64,000 bases of DNA. Origin: Devosia oryziradicis (GTDB taxonomy: Bacteria; Pseudomonadota; Alphaproteobacteria; Rhizobiales; Devosiaceae). The notes under the pieces were generated by a model. The model was not told where the DNA came from and ran no database searches. It saw only the letters and a list, made by a program, of their open reading frames with translations. The DNA is taken from assembly GCF_016698645.1 (NCBI RefSeq), contig NZ_CP068047.1, positions 965,001 to 1,029,000 on the forward strand, given 5' to 3'. The translations under genes were made by a program, and so were the position numbers. Below, piece by piece: positions 35,466-44,788 of the stretch (positions within the stretch are counted from its first letter, which is position 1; each line of letters begins with the position of its first letter).

Positions 35466-35551
35466 TCCCGGCCGAGCCATTAAAATTTCCGTCAGTTGCC
35501 AGCCGCCCCGGCCTCTGCTCTGCTGCGTCAGGGTTTGACGAGGGATAGCTG

Positions 35552-36427
35552 ATGCGTCGTTGGCTGGTGGTTTTGGGCGTTCTCGTGGTCGTTGGCCTGA
35601 GTGCTGCGGTCTATTTCCTGAAACCTGTTACCGGCCCCGCCCGTGACCTGACCCTGGTCGGTGACGTCGAGCGCGGCAACTACCTGATCCGGCTGGGGGG
35701 GTGCGTGGCCTGTCACACCGACGCGAAAGCGGGGCGGGCATTCCTTTCGGGCGGCGCAGGGCTCGAGACGCCCTTCGGCACATTCGTTCCACCCAACATT
35801 ACCTCCGACCCTCAAGCGGGCATCGGCGGGTGGACCATCGCGCAATTCTCGGACGCCATGAGCAATGGCATGGGGCCGCAGGGCCATCTCTACCCGGCCT
35901 TCCCCTATGAAAACTACACGCTGATGAGCGATCAGGAGATTGCCGATCTCTACGCGGCGCTGATGGCTACCGCGCCGGTCAGCGAGCCTGCGGCGGCCAG
36001 CCAGATCCCGTTCCCGTTCAATGTCCGGCTCGCCATGGCGGGCTGGAAGAACCTGTTCTTTGCTCCGGCGCGGTTCGTGCCCGAGGAGGGTAAGTCCGAG
36101 GCCTATAACCGGGGCAAGTATCTTGCCTATGGGCCGGCCCATTGCGTCGCCTGTCACACGCCGCGCAACGCGCTGGGAGCGCTGGAATGGGACAAGGCCT
36201 TTACCGGCTCACCCGGTGGCACCGGTGGCAAGGCGCCGCCTATCACCCGCGATGCGCTGATCGTAGATGGCTATGACCAGCCGACGCTGGCGCAGACGTT
36301 GCTGGACGGCTTCACCCCCGGGTTTGACGTGCTGGGCGGGCCGATGGGCGAGGTCATCGCCGATTCGACCTCGCAATGGACGGAGGCCGACCGCGCCGCG
36401 ATTGCCGAGTTCCTCCTGGCGGAGTGA
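35552..36427 (+). CDS. Membrane-anchored diheme cytochrome c
   Basis: A 291-residue protein with an N-terminal membrane anchor (about 3-23) and two class I cytochrome domains: CVACH at 51-55 and CVACH at 198-202, with candidate axial methionines in each (GMGPQG; the second is less clear). It resembles the cytochrome subunits of alcohol or aldehyde dehydrogenases of acetic-acid-bacteria type. No dehydrogenase gene is adjacent, so its electron donor is unknown. Its stop directly abuts the nadB stop on the other strand. Confidence 0.9.
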   Translation: MRRWLVVLGVLVVVGLSAAVYFLKPVTGPARDLTLVGDVERGNYLIRLGGCVACHTDAKAGRAFLSGGAGLETPFGTFVPPNITSDPQAGIGGWTIAQFSDAMSNGMGPQGHLYPAFPYENYTLMSDQEIADLYAALMATAPVSEPAAASQIPFPFNVRLAMAGWKNLFFAPARFVPEEGKSEAYNRGKYLAYGPAHCVACHTPRNALGALEWDKAFTGSPGGTGGKAPPITRDALIVDGYDQPTLAQTLLDGFTPGFDVLGGPMGEVIADSTSQWTEADRAAIAEFLLAE

Positions 36428-38017
36428 TCAGGCCTGGGCGCGGATGGCGAGAGCCTCTTCCAGCGTCATGGTGGTGTGGTGCTCCCAGTTGGCATCGTCG
36501 GTCAGGGGATAGTCGGTGCGGAAATGCCCGCCGCGGCTCTCGGTGCGCTTGAGCGCCGCCGCGGCCACCAGCGTGGCCGATGTCGTCATGTTGAGATAGG
36601 CGCTGGTCACCTGCTCGGCATTGGCCTCGAGGCTCGCGATACCGCGCAGTGCCTGCCGCAGGCCTTCGGCATTGCGTTCGACGCCGACGAGGTCGGTCAT
36701 TATGCGGCGCAGATCCTGCACCGCGACGGTGCCGCGCAGCACATCTTCGGCTTTCTCGCCTTCCGCCTCGTTCCACTCGATGCCCTTGAAAGGCGCCAGC
36801 TCGCGTGCCGGTTCGAGGCCGCCGATATCCTCGGCGATGCGTGCGCCATAGACGGTGGCTTCGAGCAGCGAGTTGGATGCCAGGCGATTGGCCCCGTGCA
36901 GGCCGGTGCAACTCGCCTCGCCACAGACCCAAAGGCCGGGCAGTGACGAGCGGCCGCGCTCGTCGACCTTGACCCCGCCCATATGGAAATGGGCAGCCGG
37001 CGTAACCGGAATGGGGTTTGTCACCGGATCGATGCCGGCATCGAGGCAGTATTTCGACACGGTCGGAAAACGGGTGAGGATGTCCTTGCCCAGTACCTGC
37101 CGCGTGTCGAGGAACACCTTCCGGCCGGCCTGGATCTGGCGGAAATTTGCGCGGGCCACCACATCGCGCGGCGCCAGTTCGGCGTCGGGGTGGATTGCCG
37201 GCATGAAGCGCTCACCCAGGTCATTGATGAGGATGGCGCCCTCGCCGCGCAGGGCCTCGGTGGCGAGGGGCGCCGGATCCGCGCCGGTGGCGATGGCGGT
37301 CGGGTGGAACTGCACGAATTCGGCGTCGGCGATCAAGGCGCCGGAGCGGGCCGCCATGCCCATGGCATGGCCGCGCACGCCAGGGGGATTGGTGGTGACC
37401 GCGTAGAGCCCTCCCAACCCGCCGGCAGCCAGTACGGTGGCGCGGGCACGGATAAAGACGGGTTCGGAATAGCGGTCACCCAGCCGACGGCAGAACACGC
37501 CGACGATGCGGCCATTGTCCCGAGCAAGGCTCAAGGCGGTGATGCCTTCGACCACGCGGATCGAGGGCGTGCGGCGCACTTCGGCGATGATCGCCTGCAT
37601 GATGGCCCAGCCCGCACGGTCGCCTTCGACCTTGACGATGCGGTTGGCGGAGTGTGCGGCTTCCTTGCCCAGCTCGTAATTGCCGAAGTCGTCGCGGTCG
37701 AAGGGCGTGCCCCAGCGCGCCAGATCCTCGATGCGGGCGGCGGCCTCGGCCGTTACGCTTTCGGCGGTGCCGTGATCGACAATGCCGGCGCCGGCCATTT
37801 CGGTATCGACGGCATGGGCGTGGCTGCTGTCCCCCTGGCCCACTGCCGCCGCTACGCCGCCCTGGGCCCAGGCCGATGAGGCGCCAAAGCCGAGCGGCTT
37901 GGGGGAGAGGACGGTGACCGGACGGGGCGCCAGCTTGAGGGCGGTGAAGAGACCAGCCAGGCCAGCGCCGACGATCAGCGCGCCATCGGCATTGAGGCTA
38001 TTCTCGAAGATGGTCAT
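36428..38017 (-). CDS. nadB: L-aspartate oxidase
   Basis: A 529-residue FAD enzyme that oxidises L-aspartate to iminoaspartate for NAD synthesis. It shows the dinucleotide-binding GAGLAGLFTALKL, the fumarate-reductase-like blocks SSAWAQGGVAAAV, EFVQFHPTAI and the active-site HFHMGG, and the C-terminal helical domain. The enzyme normally hands its product to NadA, which is encoded 500 nt upstream on the same strand. An unrelated gene on the opposite strand (38092-38532) lies between them. Confidence 0.96.
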   Translation of the reverse strand: MTIFENSLNADGALIVGAGLAGLFTALKLAPRPVTVLSPKPLGFGASSAWAQGGVAAAVGQGDSSHAHAVDTEMAGAGIVDHGTAESVTAEAAARIEDLARWGTPFDRDDFGNYELGKEAAHSANRIVKVEGDRAGWAIMQAIIAEVRRTPSIRVVEGITALSLARDNGRIVGVFCRRLGDRYSEPVFIRARATVLAAGGLGGLYAVTTNPPGVRGHAMGMAARSGALIADAEFVQFHPTAIATGADPAPLATEALRGEGAILINDLGERFMPAIHPDAELAPRDVVARANFRQIQAGRKVFLDTRQVLGKDILTRFPTVSKYCLDAGIDPVTNPIPVTPAAHFHMGGVKVDERGRSSLPGLWVCGEASCTGLHGANRLASNSLLEATVYGARIAEDIGGLEPARELAPFKGIEWNEAEGEKAEDVLRGTVAVQDLRRIMTDLVGVERNAEGLRQALRGIASLEANAEQVTSAYLNMTTSATLVAAAALKRTESRGGHFRTDYPLTDDANWEHHTTMTLEEALAIRAQA

Positions 38018-38091
38018 GGCTGGAGCGGCTCCGCTTGCAAGCTCTGTGGTTCTACGTAAGGTCTTTTCCCGAGGGAAGCGGGAGCAGACTG

Positions 38092-38532
38092 GTGGTCGGC
38101 AACGATAAGGAGGGGTTCGAGGAGGAGCGTCAGCGCGGCTTTGCCGCCGACGAGAGCCTCGACGCCTACACCAGTCTCTATCGGCTCGTGCTGACCAGCT
38201 ACGGCTATCGTTGTGCGCTGACGGGCGCCCGTTTTGCGCCGGCGGTGGGAGCCCTCCATCCAGATCTCGAGGTGGTCGCGATCCAGCCGCGCGATGAAGG
38301 CGGACCGCTGGCGATCGGCAACTACCTGCCGATGCTCGCCTCGCTGCGGCGGGTCTTCCAGGATGGCCTCATCACCATCGAGGACGACTACCGCATCGTA
38401 GTGCCGCAGCCGCAAATGCTCGACCGGCTCATGCTGGAGGGCCTGCGCAGCAGTCTCGTCCTGCCCGAGGAGCCGTTCCGCCCCCGTCCGGCGGTGCTGG
38501 CGCATCATCGCCGCTACGCCCTGGGCCGCTAG
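38092..38532 (+). CDS. HNH-endonuclease-like protein lacking the catalytic histidines
   Basis: A 146-residue protein with the HNH_2 fold pattern: YGYRCALTG (residues 37-45), LEVVAIQP (59-66), GNYLPM (76-81) and [14 protein letters not shown]. In active members the second block reads with His (AHI) and the third is followed by His-His; here Ala63 and Ser84-Leu85 stand in those places, while the Asn77 is kept. It is therefore probably not a nuclease. The start GTG at 38092 has GGGAG seven bases upstream. It lies antisense between nadA and nadB and overlaps the nadA stop by 4 nt. Confidence 0.72.
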   Translation: MVGNDKEGFEEERQRGFAADESLDAYTSLYRLVLTSYGYRCALTGARFAPAVGALHPDLEVVAIQPRDEGGPLAIGNYLPMLASLRRVFQDGLITIEDDYRIVVPQPQMLDRLMLEGLRSSLVLPEEPFRPRPAVLAHHRRYALGR

Positions 38533-39596
38533 TCGCCTTTCCGGCTCATCTCGATCATGCGCTCGACCGCCAAGCGCGCCGGGGGGATGATCTCGGCCGG
38601 CACGGTGACTTCCTCGGTCATGGTGTGGAGGCTCCACAGGACGTTCTCGAGGTTGATGCGCTTCATGTGCGGGCAGATGTTGCAGCCGCGCAGGAAGTCG
38701 ACGCCGGTCGTCTCGCTGGCGACGTTGTCGGACATCGAGCACTCGGTGACCATCACGACCCGAGCCGGCTTGGTGGTCTTGACCCAGTCGATCATGGCCG
38801 CGGTCGAACCCGCGAAGTCCACCGCATCGATGACCTCGGGCGGGCATTCCGGATGGGCGATGATCTTGGCCGTCGGATAGGCGTGGCGCAGTTCCGAGAT
38901 GTCCTCGGCGGTGAAGGTCTCGTGCACTTCGCAGGCGCCGGCCCAGGTGATGACCTTCTTCTGCGTCTTCTTGGCCGTGTTCTGCGCCAGGTACTGGTCG
39001 GGGATCATGATGACGCTGTCGCCCTCGACGCGATTGACGATGTCGAGCGCGTTGGACGAGGTGCAGCAGACGTCGGTCACGGCCTTCACCGCCGCCGAGG
39101 TGTTCACATAGGTGACGACCGGCACGCCCGGATATTTCGCCCTCATCATCAGCACATCTTCGGCGGTGATCGAGGAGGCGAGCGAGCAGCCGGCGCGGCT
39201 GTCGGGGATGAGCACCGTCTTTTCTGGGTTCAGCAGCTTGGACGTTTCGGCCATGAAATGCACGCCGCACTGCACGATCACCGACTGCTTGACCTTGGTG
39301 GCCTCGATGGCGAGCTGCAGGCTGTCCCCCACGATATCGGCAACGCCATGATATATCTGCGGCGTCTGGTAATTGTGGGCGAGAATGACCGCGTCCTTCT
39401 CCTTCTTGAGCCGGTTGATCTCGAAGATCAGCGGGGCATAGAAGGGCCATTCGATGGCGGGGATCTTGTCGCGGACGCGATCGAAGACCTTTTCAGTGGC
39501 GCGCTCGACGGCCTTGGAGAATTTGAGATCGAAATGCTGGCCCAGGATCGCCCGGGCCTCGTCGAGGGGCGTCACCGCGTTGATCGTCTGCACCAT
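38529..39596 (-). CDS. nadA: Quinolinate synthase A
   Basis: A 355-residue [4Fe-4S] enzyme condensing iminoaspartate with dihydroxyacetone phosphate to quinolinate. Cluster cysteines are Cys110 (QCGVHFMAE), Cys222 (AGACEVHE) and one of Cys305/Cys308 (GCNICPH), and substrate-binding AHNYQ and [13 protein letters not shown] blocks are present. GGAGGAG before the ATG at 39596 fixes the start. It is on the same strand as nadB, but the HNH-like gene between them is read the other way. No nadC is in the window. Confidence 0.96.
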   Translation of the reverse strand: MVQTINAVTPLDEARAILGQHFDLKFSKAVERATEKVFDRVRDKIPAIEWPFYAPLIFEINRLKKEKDAVILAHNYQTPQIYHGVADIVGDSLQLAIEATKVKQSVIVQCGVHFMAETSKLLNPEKTVLIPDSRAGCSLASSITAEDVLMMRAKYPGVPVVTYVNTSAAVKAVTDVCCTSSNALDIVNRVEGDSVIMIPDQYLAQNTAKKTQKKVITWAGACEVHETFTAEDISELRHAYPTAKIIAHPECPPEVIDAVDFAGSTAAMIDWVKTTKPARVVMVTECSMSDNVASETTGVDFLRGCNICPHMKRINLENVLWSLHTMTEEVTVPAEIIPPARLAVERMIEMSRKGD

Positions 39597-39721
39597 GGTG
39601 CGTCTCCTCCCGAAGTCGTGGCGGAACCTAAGGATTTTTTGCCGGCTTTTCAATGAACGGGGTTGCGGGAATTTCGCTGCGGTCCTAACCGTTCCCCAAC
39701 ACGCCAATGACGAGGTCGAAC

Positions 39722-40357
39722 ATGCCGCAAGACGCAGCCGCCATCCGCTCCATCCTGTCGCTGGCGCCGGTCGTACCGGTTATCATCCTTGACGACGTGA
39801 GCCAGGCGCGGCCGCTGGCCGAGGCGCTGGTCGCCGGCGGGCTGCCGATCCTGGAAGTCACGCTGCGCACGCCCAATGCGCTCAAGGTGATAGAAGAAAT
39901 GGCCAAGGTCACTGGCGCCATTGTCGGCTCGGGCACCGTGCGCACGCCGCTGCATATGAAGCAGTCGGTCGATGCCGGCTGCCGCTTCATGGTCTCACCC
40001 GGCATTTCGCCGCGTATTCTCGACGCTGCCGACGACATCGGCATTCCGCTGCTGCCCGGCATTGCCACGCCCAGCGAGGCGATGACGGCGGCCGAGCGCG
40101 GCTACAGCTTCCTCAAATTCTTCCCAGCCGAGGCCAATGGCGGCGCGCCGGTGCTCAAGGCGTTTGCCTCGCCACTCCCCGACATCACCTTCTGCCCCAC
40201 CGGCGGCATCGACCCTGCCAAGGCCAAGGTCTATCTCGGTCTTTCGAACGTGATCTGCGTCGGTGGCAGCTGGATCATGCCGGCAGATGCCCTGGCATCG
40301 GGCGACTGGGCCAGGATCGAGGCGCTGGCGCGCGAAGCGAGTGCGCTACGCGGCTGA
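39722..40357 (+). CDS. eda: 2-dehydro-3-deoxy-phosphogluconate (KDPG) aldolase
   Basis: A 211-residue class I aldolase splitting KDPG into pyruvate and glyceraldehyde 3-phosphate (Entner-Doudoroff pathway). The catalytic Lys132 in FLKFFPAE and Glu45 in LEVTLRTP are intact, and the phosphate-binding PTGGID is present. GAGG eight bases before the ATG at 39722 is preferred to the ATG 15 nt upstream. It is followed after 6 nt by the modE-like gene. Confidence 0.95.
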   Translation: MPQDAAAIRSILSLAPVVPVIILDDVSQARPLAEALVAGGLPILEVTLRTPNALKVIEEMAKVTGAIVGSGTVRTPLHMKQSVDAGCRFMVSPGISPRILDAADDIGIPLLPGIATPSEAMTAAERGYSFLKFFPAEANGGAPVLKAFASPLPDITFCPTGGIDPAKAKVYLGLSNVICVGGSWIMPADALASGDWARIEALAREASALRG

Positions 40358-40363
40358 CCTGAC

Positions 40364-40732
40364 GTGGCCGGCGTCCCCCCGGATGGCCTTACCCATCTCA
40401 GGATCACCCTGAGCGACACGGCTTATATCGGGCCGGGCCGCGCTGACCTACTGGAGCTGATCGACAAGACCGGCTCGATCTCGGCGGCCGGCAAGGCCAT
40501 GGGCATGAGCTACAAGCGGGCCTGGGGTCTAGTGCAGGCGCTCAATGAAGGGTTCGGCACGGCGCTGGTGGAATCGAGCCGGGGCGGTGCCACGCAGGGC
40601 GGGGCGCAATTGAGCGCGGCGGGCCGCCTGGTGCTCGCGAGCTATCGCGCTATGCAGGACAAGACGAGATCGGCAATCGCTGACGAGGTCACGGCCTTGC
40701 GGCGTAAATTCGATATGTCCGGACGGAAATAA
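40364..40732 (+). CDS. modE: ModE-type molybdate-responsive regulator, DNA-binding domain only
   Basis: A 122-residue LysR-like winged-helix protein: LLELIDKTGSISAAGKAMG, MSYKRAWGLVQALNEG and QLSAAGRLVLASYRAM match the N-terminal domain of ModE. The C-terminal Mop/TOBE molybdate-binding domains of full ModE (about 260 residues) are absent, which is common in alphaproteobacteria. The start is a GTG. It precedes modA, and a ModE-box-like inverted repeat lies between them. Confidence 0.87.
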   Translation: MAGVPPDGLTHLRITLSDTAYIGPGRADLLELIDKTGSISAAGKAMGMSYKRAWGLVQALNEGFGTALVESSRGGATQGGAQLSAAGRLVLASYRAMQDKTRSAIADEVTALRRKFDMSGRK

Positions 40733-40763
40733 CGCTTGCACCTGTCGCGTCGACGCGCCAGAA

Positions 40764-40789
40764 CCGATATGGCCTTCAAACCATATCGG
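40764..40789. promoter_or_regulatory. ModE-box-like operator upstream of modA
   Basis: CCGATATGG-N8-CCATATCGG is a perfect inverted repeat with 9-bp arms ending 8 nt before the modA start; its end overlaps the ribosome-binding GGAG. Binding of the neighbouring ModE-like protein here would shut off modA-modB. Confidence 0.75.
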
Positions 40790-40797
40790 AGCATCCG

Positions 40798-41529
40798 ATG
40801 ACCCGTGCCTTCTTCGGCCTCCTGCTTGCCGGCCTGCTTTCTACCGCCGCCAATGCGGAGACGGTCAATGTCGCCGTCGCGGCCAACTTCACCAAGGTGG
40901 CCGAGGACCTCGCGCCGCTGTTCAAGGCCGCGACCGGCCATGACGTGGTCTATAGCTTCGGCGCGACGGGGCAGCTTTACACGCAGATCACACAGGCGGC
41001 GCCGTTCGAGGTGTTCCTGTCGGCCGACGACAAGCGCCCCGCGCAGGCTGTCGCGGAAGGTTTTGGCGTCGAGGGAAGTGTCTTTACCTATGCCATCGGC
41101 GCGCTGGCGCTCTACAGCACCGCCCTCGATTTGACCCACGGAGAGGCGTTGCTGGAAGCGGGGGACTTCGACAAGATCGCCATCGCCGACCCGGAGACCG
41201 CGCCCTATGGCTGTGCGGCGCAGGAAGTCATCGAAGCACTGGGACTGACCGATGCGATTGCGCCCAAGCTCGTGACTGGCGAAAACATCACCCAAGCCCT
41301 GCAGTTCACCCAAAGCGGCAATGCCGAGCTTGGCTTCGTCGCGGCCAGCCAGGTCGTCGGCAAGTCGAGCGTCTGGCTGGTTCCAGCCGATCTCTACCAG
41401 CCCATCCGGCAGGATGCGGTGCTGCTCAAGACTGGCGAAGCCAATCCGGCGGCGACGGCGTTCGTCGAATTCCTCAGAAGCGAGACCGCTGTGGCCGTGA
41501 TTGAGGCCTCCGGCTACAGGGTCGAGTAA
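40798..41529 (+). CDS. modA: Molybdate ABC transporter binding protein
   Basis: A 243-residue periplasmic protein with a signal peptide (about 1-20, STAANA). Typical ModA blocks are VAVAANFTKVAEDLAP, FSFGATGQLYTQI-like YSFGATGQLY, FEVFLSADDKRP and IAIADPETAPYG with the oxyanion-binding serine and tyrosine region. The final GENITQALQFTQSGNAELGF block also fits. It lies 12 nt upstream of modB and under a ModE-type operator. Confidence 0.95.
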   Translation: MTRAFFGLLLAGLLSTAANAETVNVAVAANFTKVAEDLAPLFKAATGHDVVYSFGATGQLYTQITQAAPFEVFLSADDKRPAQAVAEGFGVEGSVFTYAIGALALYSTALDLTHGEALLEAGDFDKIAIADPETAPYGCAAQEVIEALGLTDAIAPKLVTGENITQALQFTQSGNAELGFVAASQVVGKSSVWLVPADLYQPIRQDAVLLKTGEANPAATAFVEFLRSETAVAVIEASGYRVE

Positions 41530-41540
41530 ACGGATCGCGG

Positions 41541-42221
41541 ATGAGTTTAGGCGATATCTGGACGCCGGTCAGCCTGACGCTAACCCTGGCAACGATCAAC
41601 ACACTGACCCTGCTTATCCTCGGCACGCCGATCGCCTGGTGGCTGGCGCGCAACCGCAGCGGCTACCGTGAGCTGGTCGGCGCGGTCGTTGCCATGCCGC
41701 TCGTCCTGCCACCGACGGTGCTTGGGTTTTACCTACTGATCGCACTCGGCCCCAATGGGCCGGGCGGCTGGATCGCCTCGATATGGGGCGGACGGACGCT
41801 GGCCTTTTCCTTTACCGGGCTGGTCATCGGCTCGTTCTTCTACTCGCTGCCCTTCATGGTGCAGCCGTTGCGCAATGGCTTTGCCGCAATTGGCGATGAC
41901 CCGCTGGAGGTGGCGTCAAGCCTGGGCGCCAGCGATTGGCAGCGCTTCTGGCGCGTCGCCCTGCCGCTGGCGCGGCCGGGCTATATCACCGGCGCGGTGA
42001 TGACCTTTGCCCATACGGTGGGTGAATTCGGCGTGGTGCTGATGATCGGCGGCAATATTCCGGGCCAGACCAAGGTCATCGCCATAGCGCTCTACGATCA
42101 CGTCGAGCGGCTGCAATGGGGCGAGGCGCATGCCATCGCGCTGGGCATGGTGGCCTTCGCTTTTGTAGTGATCGCCGTGACCCTGACGGTGGACCGTCGC
42201 GTCAACGTGCCGATGCCCTAG
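41541..42221 (+). CDS. modB: Molybdate ABC transporter permease
   Basis: A 226-residue inner-membrane permease with about five hydrophobic helices, the MPLVLPPTVLGFYLL block and the ABC-contact loop EVASSLGASDWQRFWRVALP. It is the usual length. The ATPase gene modC, which normally follows, is missing: the next gene is ligD on the opposite strand, and the two stop codons share CTAG. Confidence 0.95.
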   Translation: MSLGDIWTPVSLTLTLATINTLTLLILGTPIAWWLARNRSGYRELVGAVVAMPLVLPPTVLGFYLLIALGPNGPGGWIASIWGGRTLAFSFTGLVIGSFFYSLPFMVQPLRNGFAAIGDDPLEVASSLGASDWQRFWRVALPLARPGYITGAVMTFAHTVGEFGVVLMIGGNIPGQTKVIAIALYDHVERLQWGEAHAIALGMVAFAFVVIAVTLTVDRRVNVPMP

Positions 42222-44785
42222 TCGTCGACTGCAGCCTGCATCGTCTTGGTGATGGACTGTTTAGTGTCGAAATAACCCTTCCAGGGATCGGGCTGCTGGG
42301 CGCGTTGCGCAGCGTCGGCCAGGGTGAACTGGTTGGCGGCCTGGATGGACTGCAATTCCTCCCAGGTGACAGGCACGGCGGCGGGTGCGCCCTGCCGTGA
42401 ACGACTTGACCAAGGTGCAATGGCGGTGGAGCCGCGCTCGTTGCGCAGGTAATCGACGAAAAGCTTGCCCTTGCGGTTGACCTTGCGGATGTTTGCGGTG
42501 AATCGATCCGGGTATTTTTCGGCCAGCCTCTGGGCAAAGCCGCGACAGAATTGCTTGGTTTCGGGCCATTCGATTTTGGGCCGCAGCGGGGCGATGACGT
42601 GGACGCCCTTGCCGCCGCTAACCAGCGGATAGGTCTCAAGGCCGAGTGCCTCAAGGTCGCCGCGGATGATGTTGGCCGCCTCACGCACGTGCTCGAAGCC
42701 CAGCCCCTCGTCTGGGTCGATGTCAAAAATGATGCGTTCGGGCTTATCAACCGCGTCGATGCGCGAACCCCACAGGTGCCATTCGAGCACGTTCATCTGG
42801 GTGCCACCGATCAGGCCTGCGAGGTCTTCAATGTAGAAGTAGCTTTCCTTGTCGCCGTCATTCTCCTCGATCAGCATGGATTTCATCGCGTCCGGGAAGG
42901 CGCCGGTGTCATGCTTCTGGAAAAAGCAGTACTTGGCGCGGCCCTGCGGACACCGGAGCAGGCTCAGCGGACGCTTGGCGATATAGGGCAGCATGCGTTC
43001 GGCAACGGCAGCGTAGTAGGCGACGAGGTCGGCCTTGGTCACGCCCTGGCCGGGATAGACGACACGGTCGGGGCTGGTGAGCTTGATGCCTGCTGCCTCC
43101 GCAGCAGCAATCCCGACCTTGCCATCCAGCGCGGCAGCAGCAACTTTCGGAGTGGCTTCCGGCGTGTCCAAGCGCACATCTCCCGCCGGCTTGTCCTCCC
43201 GCAAGGCGAGGAAGGAAGGATGCCGCAGTATGCCATCGGGGGTGAACTCGGTGTAGCCGATTTCAGCGACCAGTTCAGGCGTCACCCAGCGGGCATTTCG
43301 CGCGATGGGTCGGGGAACATTGGCGAAAGGATTGGTCTTTCGCGCTCGGCTATCGAGCTGCTGCTGTAGCTGGTGGGCGCTTTCCATGGTGAAGCCCGTG
43401 CCGACCCGGCCGCGATAGACAAGCTTGCCATCTTCCCAGGTGCCCAGCAGCAGCGAAGCAAAGGTCTTTTTCTTGGACGAAGGCGACCAGCCGGCGATGA
43501 CGAATTCCTGCCGCTTGCCGCATTTGATCTTCAGCCAGGAGCGGGTGCGCTCGCCGCGATAGGGTGCGTTGGCCTCTTTGGCGATGATTCCTTCGTGGCC
43601 TTCGCGACAGACGGTGTCGAACACCTTCTGCCCATTGCCGGTCACATGGGCGGAAAACTGCACCAACGAGGAGGACTCGACCTTGCCGAGCAGTGTCTCA
43701 AGGCGACCCTTGCGTTCCACCAAGGGAAGCTTCGCGAGGTTTTCGCCGTCCTGCTCGAGTAGGTCGAAGGCGAAGAATGTCAGCGGGCCGCCATTGGACA
43801 GATGGTCCTTGAGGGTGGAGAAGTCGGTGCGGCCGCTATCGTTGAAGGCGCAGAGTTCGCCGTCAATCAGCGCCGTGCCCTTGGTGATGCGGGTGAGCGG
43901 CGGCACGATGGCCTGAAACTGCGTGGTCCAGTCCTTGCCGGTGCGGGTGAAGAGTTGCACCTGTTCCCCCGATATGGCGGCCAGGCACCGGTAGCCGTCA
44001 TACTTCATTTCGAAGACCCAGTCCGACCCCTCCGGAACCGATGTCACCAGTGTCGCCAACTGCGGCTCGCGGAATGCAGGCAGGTCAGCAACCTTGCCCT
44101 TGCGCTTGGCCGGCACGGGGTTGTCGACGGCCTTTTGCTTGTCGGAATGCCAGACCGCGTCGTGCGGTGTTTCGGTCTTCTTCTTCGACTTCAGCCCTTT
44201 GGCGATGCCGTCAAGATCGCGACCGGAGGAGACCGACTTGGTGAAGCGCTCGGTCAGCGTCTCGTGGTCCCTCGCATAGTCGTCGCGGTGCTTGATCAAC
44301 AGCCAGTTTTCCCGTGGCGGCCCGGATTTGCGCTTGCTGTCGCGGCCCTTCATGTGAACCAGCACCCACTCGCCCTTCATGCGGTGTCCGTGGATGCGCA
44401 TCTTGAGGTCACCCGCTTCGAGCGATGCGTGGGGATCGCCCAGCGGTTCCCAGGTGCCCTCGTCCCAGAGCATCACCGTGCCGCCGCCGTATTCGCCTTC
44501 CGGGATGGTGCCCTCGAAGCTGCCATAGTCGAGCGGATGGTCCTCGACGCGAACCGCCAGGCGCTTGTCTTCCGGGTTGTCGGACGGGCCCTTGGTCACC
44601 GCCCAGCTCTTGAGCACGCCGTCCAGTTCGATGCGGAAGTCGTAATGCAGACGCGTTGCGTCGTGCTTCTGCACCACGAAGCGATACCCCTTGCCGCTCG
44701 ACTTTCCGCCGGACGGCTCCTGCGTCTTGGTGAAGTCGCGCTTGGCCTTGTACTCACGGAGCAGGGTATCGGCTTTGCTGGCCAT
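42218..44785 (-). CDS. ligD: Non-homologous end-joining DNA ligase LigD
   Basis: An 855-residue three-domain enzyme for Ku-dependent repair of double-strand breaks. Domain order is phosphoesterase (about 1-175, HDATRLHYDFRIE), ATP-dependent ligase (about 235-540, nucleotidyl Lys261 in EMKYDGYR, and the oligonucleotide-binding fold) and primase-like polymerase (about 580-855, IIFDIDPDEG with metal aspartates, and SGGKGVHV). All catalytic motifs are intact. It lies 3 nt downstream of ku, so the pair is an operon. Confidence 0.96.
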   Translation of the reverse strand: MASKADTLLREYKAKRDFTKTQEPSGGKSSGKGYRFVVQKHDATRLHYDFRIELDGVLKSWAVTKGPSDNPEDKRLAVRVEDHPLDYGSFEGTIPEGEYGGGTVMLWDEGTWEPLGDPHASLEAGDLKMRIHGHRMKGEWVLVHMKGRDSKRKSGPPRENWLLIKHRDDYARDHETLTERFTKSVSSGRDLDGIAKGLKSKKKTETPHDAVWHSDKQKAVDNPVPAKRKGKVADLPAFREPQLATLVTSVPEGSDWVFEMKYDGYRCLAAISGEQVQLFTRTGKDWTTQFQAIVPPLTRITKGTALIDGELCAFNDSGRTDFSTLKDHLSNGGPLTFFAFDLLEQDGENLAKLPLVERKGRLETLLGKVESSSLVQFSAHVTGNGQKVFDTVCREGHEGIIAKEANAPYRGERTRSWLKIKCGKRQEFVIAGWSPSSKKKTFASLLLGTWEDGKLVYRGRVGTGFTMESAHQLQQQLDSRARKTNPFANVPRPIARNARWVTPELVAEIGYTEFTPDGILRHPSFLALREDKPAGDVRLDTPEATPKVAAAALDGKVGIAAAEAAGIKLTSPDRVVYPGQGVTKADLVAYYAAVAERMLPYIAKRPLSLLRCPQGRAKYCFFQKHDTGAFPDAMKSMLIEENDGDKESYFYIEDLAGLIGGTQMNVLEWHLWGSRIDAVDKPERIIFDIDPDEGLGFEHVREAANIIRGDLEALGLETYPLVSGGKGVHVIAPLRPKIEWPETKQFCRGFAQRLAEKYPDRFTANIRKVNRKGKLFVDYLRNERGSTAIAPWSSRSRQGAPAAVPVTWEELQSIQAANQFTLADAAQRAQQPDPWKGYFDTKQSITKTMQAAVDD

Positions 44786-44788
44786 GGT

